A stretch of DNA of 64,000 nucleotides from an uncultured Gammaproteobacteria bacterium (GTDB lineage: Bacteria; Pseudomonadota; Gammaproteobacteria; DRLM01), in the NCBI GenBank assembly GCA_947259075.1, contig CAMYKQ010000029.1:1-64000 (forward strand). Direction: 5' to 3'. Within the stretch, counting starts at the first letter, position 1; each line of letters opens with the position of its first letter. Below are positions 31,110 through 40,500 of the stretch, piece after piece. Both the position numbers and the translations under genes were made by a program. Below the pieces are notes generated by a model. It ran no database searches and was not told the DNA's origin. It saw only the letters and a list, made by a program, of their open reading frames with translations.

Positions 31110-33512
31110 CTATTCCACCCCGGCATTGACCCGCCAGGCGCGTGAGAGATCGATCTCGGCGGCGGGCGCGGCGCTGGCCAGCAGCCGGCCTTGCACCCGG
31201 TAACATTGATGCTCGCGCAAGAAAGTCAGCTGGGCGGTGTTCTCCACCCCTTCGGCCATCACCTCCAGACTCAAGTTGCGCGCCAGGGCGATGATGGCGC
31301 TGGTGATGGCGGCGTCGCTGCTCGTGAACGCGGCGCCGCCGAGGAAGCCGTGGCCGATTTTCAGGCCGCTGATAGGCAGCTGGGTGAGCTGGCGCAGGGA
31401 GGCATGGCCGCCGCCGAAGTTGTCGATGATGAGATTCACGCCCAGCTCGGACAAGGTATGGCAGTGGGCCGCGGCGCTGGCTTCATCTTGGCCCAGCGCC
31501 GCCTCGCTGAGTTCGAGGGTGAGGGTGTTCGCGGGCAGGCCGGTTTCGTGCAAGAGGGTTTCGAGCGCGGCGGCGAAGCCGGGGTGGCGCAGTTGCCGCG
31601 TGGCGATGTTGACGGCCAGACGCAAATCGCGCCGGCCGGCATCTTGCCAGTGTTTGGCCTGGCGGCAGGCGCCGCGCAAGACCCATTCACCCAGGGGGAC
31701 GATCAGGCCCGATTCCTCGGCGCTGGACATGAAAGCCTCGGCTGACAGCAGGCCTTGTCGCGGGTGCCGCCAGCGTAAGAGGGCCTCGACGCCGACCGGG
31801 TTTTGCTGGCGCAAATCGAATTGGGGCTGGTAGTGCAGAATTAATTCATCGCGTTCCAGCGCGGCGCGTAAGCCGCTTTCCAGGGCGTAGTGTTGTTGCG
31901 TGCTGGCGCTCATCCTCTGCTCGTAGATTTGATAATGGCCGCGTCCCGCGCCTTTGGCCTCGTACATGGCGGTGTCGGCGTATTTGAGCAAGGTATCGCT
32001 GTCATCGCCGTCGCGGGGGAAGAGGCTGATGCCGATGCTGGCGCCGACGAAGATGTCGTGTTCTTGCAGCCGGAATGGGTGCGATAAGACGTTGAGCAGG
32101 CGCTCGGCGATTTGATCGGCGTCATCGGCGCGGGTGATGGGGTAGATGGCGACGACGAATTCATCACCGCCCAAGCGCGCCACCAGAGTTTCGTTGCCGC
32201 GGCTGGCGCCGTCGTGGCTGGTGTCGCGCACGCTCTGGCGGATGCGGCCGGCGGCGGCGTGCAGTAATTGATCGCCGACGGCGTGGCCGAGGCTGTCATT
32301 GATGCGCTTGAAATGGTCGAGGTCGATGAAGAGCAAGGCGGCTTGCTGGCCGTTGTTGCGGGCGGCGGCCAGGATTTTTTCCAGCCCCTGGTGGAAGTGT
32401 TCGCGGTTGGGGAGCTGGGTGAGGCCGTCGAAATAAGCGAGCTGGTGAATTTGTTCCGCGGCGCGTTTGTGTTCGGTGATGTCGCGCAGCACGCAGACGA
32501 AGGCGGCCGGCGTCCCGTCGCGTTCGCGCATTATGGAGGCGGAGATGCCGAGATGCAGTTCTGCGCCGCCGGGCTGGGTGTAAGCGGTTTCATAGTGGCT
32601 GAGGGCTTCCCCGTTCATTAGGGTTGTCAGGGTGTCCCCGGCCAGGCCGAGGGGCTGGCGCAGGTTTTCGCCCAGGAGGGGTTTGTTGTCATAGCCCAGA
32701 AGGCCGTGTGCGGTTTGATTGGCGAGGCGCACGATGCCGTCCGTGTCCATCACCACCAGGCCGTCATTGATGGTCTCGATGATTTTTTGGGCGGCGAAGG
32801 CCGGGGTGATGTCGATGAGGCGGTAGCGCCAGGTGACGTAGGCGAGCAGCGCGGCGAGGAAGGAAACGCCGAGGTAGCCCCGGGGTATTACGGCAATGCC
32901 GAGGGCTGGGGCGAAATCGGCCGCGCCGAGGACGCTGGCCGCGAAAATCAGGCCGAGGTATTTGGCGCGCTTTTGCGCATGGCTGCCGGGAGTCGCCTCG
33001 CGGTAGGCCTGCCAGTAGAGGCGCGTGCAGCGGAACCAAACTACGATGAGCAGGGCGATGTAGCCGAGGCCGAGCGGGGCGTAGCGCGGATGATAGCTCC
33101 AAGGGTAACGCTGGGGCTGACTGAGAAACCAGTCCGTGCCCAGGCTGAGGGCGATGAGCGCGCAGCTCATGACCCAAGTCGTCCAGACCCAGGTTTTAAG
33201 TTCATGATAGCGGTCCACGACCACGACCGAAAAATGGTAGGCGGCGGCGGGGATCGCGATGATGCCGATATGGGCGAAGTGACTCCACCACATGGCGGTG
33301 GCCGGCTCGATGGAGGAATACATCCAGCCATAAGCGAAGACCCAGAGCAGCAGGGTGGTGATGAGCGCGCTGAGCGGGAGTGCGGCGCGGGAATTTTTTT
33401 CGCGCAAGAGGGTGAATGCGCCGAGCAAGAGAATGGCGAAGGCCGTGATGAACAGCGGGGCCGCGTGGGGATTCAGGGCGTAGTTTTTTATATTTATCAC
33501 CGGCTCGAGCAT
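31110..33512 (-). CDS. 7TM-PAS-GGDEF-EAL protein with degenerate EAL domain
   Basis: The 800-residue protein has an N-terminal seven-helix sensor of the histidine-kinase 7TM type (about 15-230), a PAS domain (about 235-350), a GGDEF domain and an EAL domain. The cyclase loop GGDEF is intact, but there is no RxxD inhibition site. In the EAL domain the DDFGTG metal motif reads DNFGGG (697-702), and the usual LKID reads LKIG (717-720). EALLRW, the Asn in AVNIATRQ, LELSEAAL, AEGVE and the Gln in RVQG remain. The phosphodiesterase half is therefore probably weak or inactive and may act as a cyclic-di-GMP or GTP sensor. The net effect would be cyclic-di-GMP synthesis. Confidence 0.85.
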   Translation of the reverse strand: MLEPVINIKNYALNPHAAPLFITAFAILLLGAFTLLREKNSRAALPLSALITTLLLWVFAYGWMYSSIEPATAMWWSHFAHIGIIAIPAAAYHFSVVVVDRYHELKTWVWTTWVMSCALIALSLGTDWFLSQPQRYPWSYHPRYAPLGLGYIALLIVVWFRCTRLYWQAYREATPGSHAQKRAKYLGLIFAASVLGAADFAPALGIAVIPRGYLGVSFLAALLAYVTWRYRLIDITPAFAAQKIIETINDGLVVMDTDGIVRLANQTAHGLLGYDNKPLLGENLRQPLGLAGDTLTTLMNGEALSHYETAYTQPGGAELHLGISASIMRERDGTPAAFVCVLRDITEHKRAAEQIHQLAYFDGLTQLPNREHFHQGLEKILAAARNNGQQAALLFIDLDHFKRINDSLGHAVGDQLLHAAAGRIRQSVRDTSHDGASRGNETLVARLGGDEFVVAIYPITRADDADQIAERLLNVLSHPFRLQEHDIFVGASIGISLFPRDGDDSDTLLKYADTAMYEAKGAGRGHYQIYEQRMSASTQQHYALESGLRAALERDELILHYQPQFDLRQQNPVGVEALLRWRHPRQGLLSAEAFMSSAEESGLIVPLGEWVLRGACRQAKHWQDAGRRDLRLAVNIATRQLRHPGFAAALETLLHETGLPANTLTLELSEAALGQDEASAAAHCHTLSELGVNLIIDNFGGGHASLRQLTQLPISGLKIGHGFLGGAAFTSSDAAITSAIIALARNLSLEVMAEGVENTAQLTFLREHQCYRVQGRLLASAAPAAEIDLSRAWRVNAGVE

Positions 33513-33830
33513 TAAAGTCCCCTAAAGCTGCATGGTCTTGTGCTCAGTGCTGTGATTTTAATTTCTGTTTGAGGGTAACCGTGATTGCTCAGGTTTGTCA
33601 CCGCAGGGTATTTACCCGGGGGTGGAGAATCGCTCACTTTGAACGATGTGAGCGAGTGTCTCCGTATCGTCGCCCGGGGCAGCAGATGGTTTTGAAGAAA
33701 AAAATTACGGGCTCAATAAGGTCTGCCGGTGGATGTTTAAGCGCGGGCTGCGCTGAAGCGCATTAATGGCCTGCATCGGTGGCGGGTCTGTTTAGCGGGA
33801 TGATGCTTCTCGTTATAATGCATCTGCGTG
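33513..33830. other. Intergenic region with a nested hairpin
   Basis: This gap lies upstream of the 7TM-GGDEF-EAL gene and downstream of the PEP-CTERM gene, both on the minus strand. A nested stem is visible: CGCTCAC at 33631-33637 pairs with GTGAGCG at 33648-33654, flanked by GGAGA (33624-33628) and TCTCC (33658-33662). I could not match it to a known riboswitch. It may be a terminator of the PEP-CTERM gene or part of the promoter of the next gene. No ORF is credible. Confidence 0.4.
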
Positions 33831-34724
33831 CTAAGTCAGGCGCGTCCCCGCGCCCGTCTCATTTTTATGGGCTGATGCCGCGCGAGGCCGTGTTGTTTTG
33901 CTTTGCCGCCACATCGCCGCGAGGCCGAGCATGGCCAGCATCAAGCCGCCCGGTTCCGGCAGCGCCTTAGGCGCGAGTGAAAAAAGTTGCAGGCGGTAGT
34001 CGCCGCCATTGTCGGCGTAGAGGATGTCGGCCACGCCGAAAGCGAGCAGGGACGGCGCCGCCAATGGCAGGTTCACCACGAAGTGATAGCGATGGCCGAG
34101 GCCGTCATAGGCGGGCAAGGCCGGAGGCGTTACCGGCCCGATGCCGTCGATGAAGCGGATGAATTGGTCGATGTTGTTCGCCTCTTCGCCATCGAAGGGC
34201 AGGCCGGTGAAACCGATGTTGAGTTGATAAAATTGCGGGTCCATTACCGTGCCGGGCGCGGCGCAGCGCGGATCCACGGCCGCGGTGCAGTAGAAGGCAT
34301 CGTTGCGGTTGAGGCCGTTGCTGTAGCCGCTGCCCGTCACGATGACTTCCACCCACGCGCCGTAGCCTTGGGTGCTGGAGACGCCGCTTGCGCTAGTGAA
34401 AGGCGCGTCGATGATTTCGCCCGGGGAGAGCCGCGTGAAATGATCCGGGATGACGGGCAGGGCGTGGACTAAACCGGGGAACAAACCCAGGGTTAATGCC
34501 CAGACGCGGAGCGCGCGCCTAGGAGCCTGCCGGACTTGGGGCTGATCTGCTGCGCCGGTGCGAGAACGGTCCATTTTCCCGATCCTTCTCGTCCCCTTGT
34601 ATATAAAAAGGGGGCGACGGCTATTCTCCACAAACGATCGAAAAACTGGTCTCGCCCTCCCACCTTGCCCGCTACGATCGCCCAAGTCCGGCAGGCTCCT
34701 AGGGTTCCTTATCAACGTTTTCAT
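33831..34724 (-). CDS. PEP-CTERM sorting-domain protein, interrupted in frame near its start
   Basis: The protein ends with a PEP-CTERM tail: PEPGGLMLAMLGLAAMW followed by basic residues. In this protein class the tail is recognised by an exosortase for surface attachment or exopolysaccharide-linked export. The body is of unknown function. The ATG at 34724 has AAGGA seven bases upstream and encodes MKTLIRN. A 180-base insertion (element plus CTAG duplication) then adds 60 open codons before RRALRVWALTLGLFPGLVHA, which is clearly the rest of a signal peptide. Removing it restores a normal signal sequence in frame. An in-element ATG at 34574, with AAGGA upstream, offers an alternative start. 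Whether the interrupted gene still gives exported protein is unknown. Confidence 0.7.
   Translation of the reverse strand: MKTLIRNPRSLPDLGDRSGQGGRARPVFRSFVENSRRPLFIYKGTRRIGKMDRSRTGAADQPQVRQAPRRALRVWALTLGLFPGLVHALPVIPDHFTRLSPGEIIDAPFTSASGVSSTQGYGAWVEVIVTGSGYSNGLNRNDAFYCTAAVDPRCAAPGTVMDPQFYQLNIGFTGLPFDGEEANNIDQFIRFIDGIGPVTPPALPAYDGLGHRYHFVVNLPLAAPSLLAFGVADILYADNGGDYRLQLFSLAPKALPEPGGLMLAMLGLAAMWRQSKTTRPRAASAHKNETGAGTRLT
34519..34702. mobile_element. MITE-like element with perfect terminal inverted repeats, CTAG target duplication
   Basis: Perfect inverted repeats of 23 bases occupy 34518-34540 and 34681-34703. The left one starts CCTAGGAGCCTGCCGGACTT. CTAG at each border (34519-34522 and 34699-34702) looks like a four-base target duplication, as made by some IS5-group elements (YTAR targets). 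The inside, about 140 bases, encodes no transposase, so it would need one in trans. It sits within the signal-peptide region of the PEP-CTERM gene. Confidence 0.75.
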
Positions 34725-34911
34725 GCCGCCTTCCTTGTGCGCGCTTAGGCCGGGTTGGTCTTGCGTCGAGCTTACACAGTCAGCCGCGTGAGAAACAAGA
34801 GGCGGTCCGTTTGGGGTTTGAGTTCGGTTCGCGGCGCCGGTGTGGCGATGATGTGCCGCGGCGATGTGATCCCAGTTCACGCAGCCTTGCCGCGAAGGGA
34901 GGGCGGTTTTG

Positions 34912-35322
34912 TTACTCGGCTATCTCCAGCGCCACCTCGGTGACCGTGCCGTTGCGCAAACGGTAGCCGCGCATTTCCAGCACCCCTTTGGTTTGCAGGG
35001 AGACGATGAGATAAAGCGCTTCGGGGTAGGCGGCCTCCGCCAGATCCGTAGCTGAAGGCACGGGCGGCGAGTTGGGGTGTGAATGGTAAATGGCGTAGAG
35101 GTCTTCACCGTATTCGCGCATCGAGCGCATGGCCGCGATCTGTTGCGCGGGGTCCATGGCGAACAGATGCTGCGGTTCGCCCGCGGTGTTGGCGATGGGA
35201 TAAACACGCGCCGGCGCCGCGTGCGCGGCGCTGATCAAACCGCAGACTTCGTGTTGCGGATGGGCCTGGGCGTGTTGCAGTAATTGATTGACCAGGCCGC
35301 GGGGCAGTTGTTGCGTGTCCAT
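34912..35322 (-). CDS. Mov34/MPN/PAD-1 (JAMM) family metallopeptidase
   Basis: The 136-residue protein has the full JAMM zinc motif: Glu in HEVCGLIS and H-x-H-x7-S-x-x-D in YHSHPNSPPVPSATD. Bacterial members cleave isopeptide or peptide bonds, for example releasing ubiquitin-like sulfur carriers from Cys or acting on C-terminal tags. The partner here is not apparent, as no sulfur-carrier gene lies nearby. The start ATG is three bases after the prmC stop, so the gene belongs to the hemA-prfA-prmC transcript. In some gammaproteobacteria this position is taken by a ThiF/MoeB-type gene, which would fit a sulfur-carrier role (inference). Confidence 0.85.
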   Translation of the reverse strand: MDTQQLPRGLVNQLLQHAQAHPQHEVCGLISAAHAAPARVYPIANTAGEPQHLFAMDPAQQIAAMRSMREYGEDLYAIYHSHPNSPPVPSATDLAEAAYPEALYLIVSLQTKGVLEMRGYRLRNGTVTEVALEIAE

Positions 35323-35325
35323 GTT

Positions 35326-36192
35326 TCAGTCTCGTTGTCCCAGGGTGACCCGCGCTTGATCCGCGTAGTCGCGACATGTTTGCACCTTGCGATAGTGTAA
35401 GCCGATCAGCAATTGAGCTACCGCCGGACCTTGATTGTAACCGTGTTCGAGTACAAGCCAGCCGCCCGCGCGCAAACGCGGCGGCGCGGCGCGCGCCAGC
35501 GCGGCGATGATTTCCAAACCGTTCGCGCCCGCGACCAGGGCCGTGCGCGGCTCCGCGGTTAAATCGCCTTTGAGCAAATGCGGGTCGTGTTCCGCGATAT
35601 AGGGCGGGTTGGAGCAAATCATGTCGAAGCGTTCCCCGGGCAGGGCGGCGATGCCGTCGCCGAGGTGGAATTGGATATTCCGCAAGCCTAATTTTTCCGC
35701 GTTATGGCGCGCGGTGGCGAGGGCGCGCGGGCAGATATCCGTGGCGACGATTTCGCTGCGCGGCCGCTCGCTGGCGAGGGCGATGGCGATGGCGCCGGAG
35801 CCGGTGCCGATGTCGGCGATGCGCCAGGCGTGATCCGCGGGGATGCGTTCCAAGGCCAGTTCCACCAGACGTTCGGTGTCGGCGCGGGGAATGAGCGTGC
35901 TGGGGTTGACGCTGAGCGTCAGCGACCAGAATTCGCGTTCGCCCGTGAGGTAGGCCACGGGCGTGCCGCTGGCGCGGCGCGCGATGAGCGCGAAATAATG
36001 TTCTTGTTGCGCCGGAGTCAGTATCTGTTCGGGCCAGGCGCGGAGATGGCTGCGCGGTTTACTCAGCAAGTGGGCGAGCAATATCTCCGCGTCGAGACGG
36101 CTGTTGCCGCCGCGCGCCGCATCCAGTTGGGTGATGGCGGTTTCGAGCGCGGCCGCGAGCGTGAGATGGCTTGCCAGGCTGGGGGTGTTCAC
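35326..36192 (-). CDS. prmC: Release-factor glutamine methyltransferase PrmC (HemK)
   Basis: The 288-residue enzyme methylates the Gln of the GGQ motif in release factors RF1 and RF2 with S-adenosylmethionine. It has the N-terminal helical domain (LDAEILLAHLLSKPRSHL), the cofactor loop ADIGTGSGAIAIALA and the catalytic SNPPYIAEHDPHL. It is encoded directly after prfA, its substrate, in the order hemA-prfA-prmC that is standard in this group. Confidence 0.95.
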   Translation of the reverse strand: MNTPSLASHLTLAAALETAITQLDAARGGNSRLDAEILLAHLLSKPRSHLRAWPEQILTPAQQEHYFALIARRASGTPVAYLTGEREFWSLTLSVNPSTLIPRADTERLVELALERIPADHAWRIADIGTGSGAIAIALASERPRSEIVATDICPRALATARHNAEKLGLRNIQFHLGDGIAALPGERFDMICSNPPYIAEHDPHLLKGDLTAEPRTALVAGANGLEIIAALARAAPPRLRAGGWLVLEHGYNQGPAVAQLLIGLHYRKVQTCRDYADQARVTLGQRD

Positions 36193-36209
36193 CGCGCGTG
36201 CGTCTGCAT

Positions 36210-37292
36210 TTAATTGCTCAGCGCCGCCAGTTGCTCGGTCTGGTGTTCGTTAATCAGCGCGTCGATGAGTTCGTCGAGGTTGCCCTCGATGATGCTGTCC
36301 AATTTATACAGCGTGAGATTGATGCGGTGATCCGTCATCCGGCCCTGCGGAAAATTATAGGTGCGGATGCGTTCCGAGCGGTCGCCGCTGCCGACTTGCA
36401 GGCGCCGCGATGCGCTTTGCTGCGCGGTCTGTTTTTCGCGTTCCGCCGAGAGCAGTTTGGCTTGCAGCAGCGACATCGCCCGCGCGCGGTTTTTGTGTTG
36501 CGAGCGTTCGTCTTGGCATTCCACGACCGTGCCGCTGGGGATGTGGGTAATGCGGATCGCCGAGTCGGTTTTATTGACGTGCTGGCCGCCGGCGCCGGAG
36601 GCGCGGAAGGTGTCGGTTTTGAGGTCGGCGGGGTTGATGGCGATGTGATTGACCTCTTCGACTTCCGGCAGCACCGCGACGGTGGCGGCGGAGGTGTGGA
36701 TGCGGCCTTGCGCCTCGGTCTCCGGCACGCGCTGCACCCGATGGGTGCCCGATTCGAATTTGAGCCGCGAGTACACGCCTAGTCCGATCAGGCGCACGAT
36801 GACTTCTTTGTAGCCGCCGTGTTCGCCCAGGCTTTCGCTGATGATTTCGCTTTGCCAGCCTTGTTGTTCGGCGTAGCGCGTGTACATGCGATATAAATCG
36901 CCGGCGAAAATCGCCGCCTCGTCGCCGCCGGTGCCGGCGCGGATTTCGAGGAAGATATTGCTGTTGTCGAGCGGGTCGGTCGGCAGCAGCAGTTTGCTCA
37001 ATTCCAATTCCAGCGCCGCTTCGCGCGCGCTGGCTTGAAGCAGTTCGTCTTCGGCCATCTGCCGCACTTCGAGATCGGCGTCTTGCATCATCTCGCGCGC
37101 GGCGGCGATGTCGGCGAGCGCGTCTTGGTAACGCGCGAAGCAGGCCACCACCGGACTGAGTTGCGCGTACTCTTTCGAGAGGGCGCGATAACGTTCTTGC
37201 GAATTAATGACACCCGGATCGGCGAGGAGCGCGCTGAGCTCCTGCAGCCGTTCGGAGAGGGTCTCCAATTTGGCGCGTATCGAGGGCTTCAC
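36210..37292 (-). CDS. prfA: Peptide chain release factor 1
   Basis: The 360-residue factor ends translation at UAA and UAG. The peptidyl-tRNA hydrolysis loop [15 protein letters not shown] is intact, with the Gln that PrmC methylates. The codon-recognition tripeptide lies in [23 protein letters not shown], where it reads PET instead of the more common PAT or PVT, a conservative variant. Length is normal. It lies ten bases after hemA on the same strand. Confidence 0.96.
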   Translation of the reverse strand: MKPSIRAKLETLSERLQELSALLADPGVINSQERYRALSKEYAQLSPVVACFARYQDALADIAAAREMMQDADLEVRQMAEDELLQASAREAALELELSKLLLPTDPLDNSNIFLEIRAGTGGDEAAIFAGDLYRMYTRYAEQQGWQSEIISESLGEHGGYKEVIVRLIGLGVYSRLKFESGTHRVQRVPETEAQGRIHTSAATVAVLPEVEEVNHIAINPADLKTDTFRASGAGGQHVNKTDSAIRITHIPSGTVVECQDERSQHKNRARAMSLLQAKLLSAEREKQTAQQSASRRLQVGSGDRSERIRTYNFPQGRMTDHRINLTLYKLDSIIEGNLDELIDALINEHQTEQLAALSN

Positions 37293-37301
37293 GTTGGAAA
37301 G

Positions 37302-38564
37302 CTACGAGTGAGGGTCTTTGAGATCGAAGAGTTCGCGGGCGATGTCGAGCACCTCGGAACGGCCCTCGAAACCGGCTTGACGCATGTGGGCGCTGGGCGC
37401 GTGGGTGAGTTTGTTGGTGAGGGCGCGCGCCATTTGAAACAGGACCTCGTCCACGGGCATGCCCCGGGCCAGTAAACGCTTGGCCCTGTTGAGCTCCTGG
37501 TCACGTAGCGCGTCGGCGTTGTCGCGAAACACGCGGATGGTGGCGACCGCGTCCAGCGAACGCATCCAGCCCATGAAGCGCGCGACTTGGTTTTCGATGA
37601 TCTCTTCCGCTTGCTTGGCAGCTTCTTGCCGCGAGCGTAAGCCTTCTTGAATGATTTCTTGCAGATCGTCCACCGCGTACAAGTACACATCGTCGAGTTC
37701 GCCGGCCTCGGGTTCGATGTCGCGCGGTACGGCGATGTCGATCATCAGCATCGGGCGGTGCTTGCGTTGCTTGATCGCCCGCTCGATGGCGCCTTTGCCG
37801 AGTATGGGTAATTGGCTGGCGGTGGAGGAGATCACCAGGTCGGCTTCCGCCAAGTGATCGGGGATGTCGCCCAGGGAAATAGCGAAGCCGCCGAATTCCG
37901 TGGCGAGGGTGTGGGCCTTTTCCACGGTGCGGTTGGCGATGATCATGCGGCCGATGCCGTTTTCACGCAGATGGCGCGCCGTGAGTTCGATAGTTTCACC
38001 GGCGCCGATGAGCAGGGCCGTGTGTTTGGAGAAGTCGCTGAAGATCTGTTTGGTCAGGCTCACCGCGGCGAAGGCCACCGAGACCGGGCTGGAGCCGATG
38101 GCGGTGTCGGTGCGCACCTGCTTGGCCACGGCGAAGGTGTGCTGGAACAAGCGGCCCAGCAGGGTGCCTACCGTGCCATTTTTAAGGGCGGTGAGGTAGG
38201 CTTCCTTCATCTGGCCCAGAATCTGCGGCTCGCCTAGTATCATGGAATCCAGTCCGGAGGCGACGCGGAGCAAATGGCGCACGGCGAATTGGTCGGGGTG
38301 GAGATAAAGATAGGGGCCGATCTCCCCGCCTTGGAGATTGTGATAATGTTGGAACCAATCCACGACTTCCTGCGAGCGGTCTTCTTCCAGGCAACAGACG
38401 ATTTCCGTGCGGTTACAAGTGGATAGGATGGCCGCTTCTTGCACTGCGGGCAGGGTGGTGAGCTGGTGCAGGGCGTCGGAAAGCTGCGGCGGGGCGAAGG
38501 CCACCCGCTCCCGGATCGCGACCGGCGCGGTTTTGTGATTTATCCCAAACGCTAAAAGAGGCAT
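37302..38564 (-). CDS. hemA: Glutamyl-tRNA reductase
   Basis: The 420-residue enzyme reduces glutamyl-tRNA to glutamate-1-semialdehyde with NADPH, the first step of tetrapyrrole synthesis. [17 protein letters not shown] opens the catalytic domain, and the nucleophile is the Cys in [10 protein letters not shown] near position 50. An NADPH domain ([16 protein letters not shown]) and a C-terminal dimerisation helix follow. It heads the hemA-prfA-prmC-JAMM transcript and is divergent from the lipoprotein gene at 38726. Confidence 0.96.
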   Translation of the reverse strand: MPLLAFGINHKTAPVAIRERVAFAPPQLSDALHQLTTLPAVQEAAILSTCNRTEIVCCLEEDRSQEVVDWFQHYHNLQGGEIGPYLYLHPDQFAVRHLLRVASGLDSMILGEPQILGQMKEAYLTALKNGTVGTLLGRLFQHTFAVAKQVRTDTAIGSSPVSVAFAAVSLTKQIFSDFSKHTALLIGAGETIELTARHLRENGIGRMIIANRTVEKAHTLATEFGGFAISLGDIPDHLAEADLVISSTASQLPILGKGAIERAIKQRKHRPMLMIDIAVPRDIEPEAGELDDVYLYAVDDLQEIIQEGLRSRQEAAKQAEEIIENQVARFMGWMRSLDAVATIRVFRDNADALRDQELNRAKRLLARGMPVDEVLFQMARALTNKLTHAPSAHMRQAGFEGRSEVLDIARELFDLKDPHS

Positions 38565-38725
38565 GGCATCAGGCCGACATAGACTTCAGTCATTCTGCGG
38601 TAATTCTTGGGTGGGTGGCAAGTTTAGCGAATAATGACCCTTGCTTTGAAGTAATTGCGGGATAAATCTTGTCTCTTGTGAAATGGATTTGTACCTTGTG
38701 GCTTGCAGTTGTGTGGAGAATGCGT

Positions 38726-40477
38726 ATGGACGGCTCACAGTTTATTAAAGCGCTCGTAGTGATGGTGCCGGCCCTGTTGACCGGTTGCGCCACCCATATG
38801 GGCGCGCGTGATGCCTTGGCACCGGAGCCGGTGGTCGTGCCCGCGCCTGTCGCAGCTCCTCCCCTCAAGCCGGTGGTTATCACCTCCGTCAAGCCGGAGG
38901 TGATGTACCAAGTGCTGGTGGCGGAAGTGGCGATGCAGCGCGGCCAATATGATCTGGCCATCAAGAATTACCTTGAGCTGGGGCGGGACAGCGGTGATGT
39001 GCGCATGGCGGAACGGGCGGCGCGGCTGGCGGTATATGCCCACGAAAACGAGAGCGCCCTGGAAGCCGCTAAACTTTGGGTGAGTTTAGACCAGGGCAAT
39101 ATGGAGGCCAGGCAGGTAGTTACGGCACTGTACATCCGTAACGGCCAGCTCGATGAGGCTCAGCGCCAGCTCGAAGAGGTCTTGGCCCTGTCGCCCGCCG
39201 ATGCGGAAAACGGTTTTATGTTGATTGCCGGGTTGCTGGGGCGGCAACAAGACAAGCAGGCCGCCTTGCAGGTGATGCAACGGCTCATTGCCGGGCGGCC
39301 CAATGATCCGGCGGCGTTATTGGCGTTGAGTCACTTGGCGGTGCGTAGCGGCGAGCTGGATTTGGCCGAGAATGCCATCAAGCGGGTGGTTGAGTTGCAG
39401 CCCGGGAAGGTGGAGCCCTTGGTGCAGCAGGCGCGGATCCTGACCATGCGCGGCAAGGCCGCCGAGGCGCTCGCTCTGTTGGAGGGCGCGGTTAAACAGC
39501 ACCCTAAAGACGCCGCGCTACGCACGGCCTACGCCCGTTTGCTGGTGGACGCCAAGCAGTTCGACAAGGCCTTGGCGCAATTCAAACTGGTAAACAAGCA
39601 GGTTCCCGGCCAACCGGAGATTTTATTCGCCTTGGGCATGGTGGCGGTGCAATTGGAGCGGGTGGACGAGGGTGAGCGCTACTTGATCCAGCTCAACAGC
39701 GCCAATAAGGGTTATGGGGTGGAGAGCGCCTATTATTTGGGCCGCTTGGCGGAGGAATTCCACAAAGACCCCGACGCGGCCATCAAGTGGTATTCGAAGG
39801 TGGATCGCGGTGAAAATGCCTTGGAGGCCCAAGTGCGTATCGCGGCTTTAATGGCGCAAAAGGGTGAGGTCAATATGGCGCGCGCGCATTTGCGCACCAT
39901 CACCCCGCGCGGGCCGGCCCAGGCCTTGCGGCTTTATTTGGTCGAAGGGCAGATTCTGCGCGATGCCGGGCGCAACGAGGAGGCGTTGGAAGTGTTCAGT
40001 GCCGGCTTGGAGGAGTTGCCGGACAATGGTGACTTGCTATATTCGCGCGCCATGGTGGCGGAGAAGCTCGATCAGCTCGATCTCATGGAAGACGACCTCA
40101 AGCGCATTCTGGCTCGTGAGCCGGACAACGCCGATGCCCTCAACGCGCTGGGTTACACCTTGGCGGACCGCACCCGCCGTTACGACGATGCCTTAGGTTA
40201 TATTCAGCGGGCCTTGGAATTGCGGCCCGACAGCCACTTCGTGCTCGATAGCATGGGCTGGCTGCAATACCGTCTCGGCAAATATGACGACGCCGTGCGT
40301 TATTTGCGCCGTGCCCTCGAGGCCAGTCCTGACTCTGAAATCGCCGCGCATCTCACCGAGGTCTTGTGGGTGATGGGCGATAAGCAGGGCGCGCGCAGCG
40401 TGTGGAAACAGGCATTGGATGCGTCGCCGGGTAATAAATTCTTGATCGAAGTAATGGATAAGCTCGATCACAAATAA
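38726..40477 (+). CDS. Tetratricopeptide-repeat lipoprotein
   Basis: The 583-residue protein begins with a lipoprotein signal whose lipobox is LLTGC (Cys near residue 21), followed by a Pro/Val-rich linker. The rest is a superhelix of many tetratricopeptide repeats, for example GQYDLAIKNYLELG, DAEVALLALSH-like units and the last clear repeat YDDALGYIQRALELRPDS. Such proteins are scaffolds in the periplasm or at the outer membrane; gammaproteobacteria often encode one before lolB. I chose the ATG at 38726, with GGAG upstream, over the longer frame from 38669, which would place an odd segment before the signal sequence. Another ATG at 38720 is possible. Confidence 0.82.
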   Translation: MDGSQFIKALVVMVPALLTGCATHMGARDALAPEPVVVPAPVAAPPLKPVVITSVKPEVMYQVLVAEVAMQRGQYDLAIKNYLELGRDSGDVRMAERAARLAVYAHENESALEAAKLWVSLDQGNMEARQVVTALYIRNGQLDEAQRQLEEVLALSPADAENGFMLIAGLLGRQQDKQAALQVMQRLIAGRPNDPAALLALSHLAVRSGELDLAENAIKRVVELQPGKVEPLVQQARILTMRGKAAEALALLEGAVKQHPKDAALRTAYARLLVDAKQFDKALAQFKLVNKQVPGQPEILFALGMVAVQLERVDEGERYLIQLNSANKGYGVESAYYLGRLAEEFHKDPDAAIKWYSKVDRGENALEAQVRIAALMAQKGEVNMARAHLRTITPRGPAQALRLYLVEGQILRDAGRNEEALEVFSAGLEELPDNGDLLYSRAMVAEKLDQLDLMEDDLKRILAREPDNADALNALGYTLADRTRRYDDALGYIQRALELRPDSHFVLDSMGWLQYRLGKYDDAVRYLRRALEASPDSEIAAHLTEVLWVMGDKQGARSVWKQALDASPGNKFLIEVMDKLDHK

Positions 40478-40500
40478 GCCGGCGCGGCGGGGGCGGGTTC

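Noticed and set aside
31110-33512. Calling the 7TM protein a histidine kinase
   Set aside because: The N-terminal sensor is of the kinase-associated 7TM type, but the output domains are GGDEF and EAL, with no His-kinase or ATPase domain.
33601-33700. Cyclic-di-GMP or other riboswitch upstream of the 7TM-GGDEF-EAL gene
   Set aside because: The nested hairpin does not carry the conserved cores of GEMM or other riboswitches that I know; it is noted only as structure.
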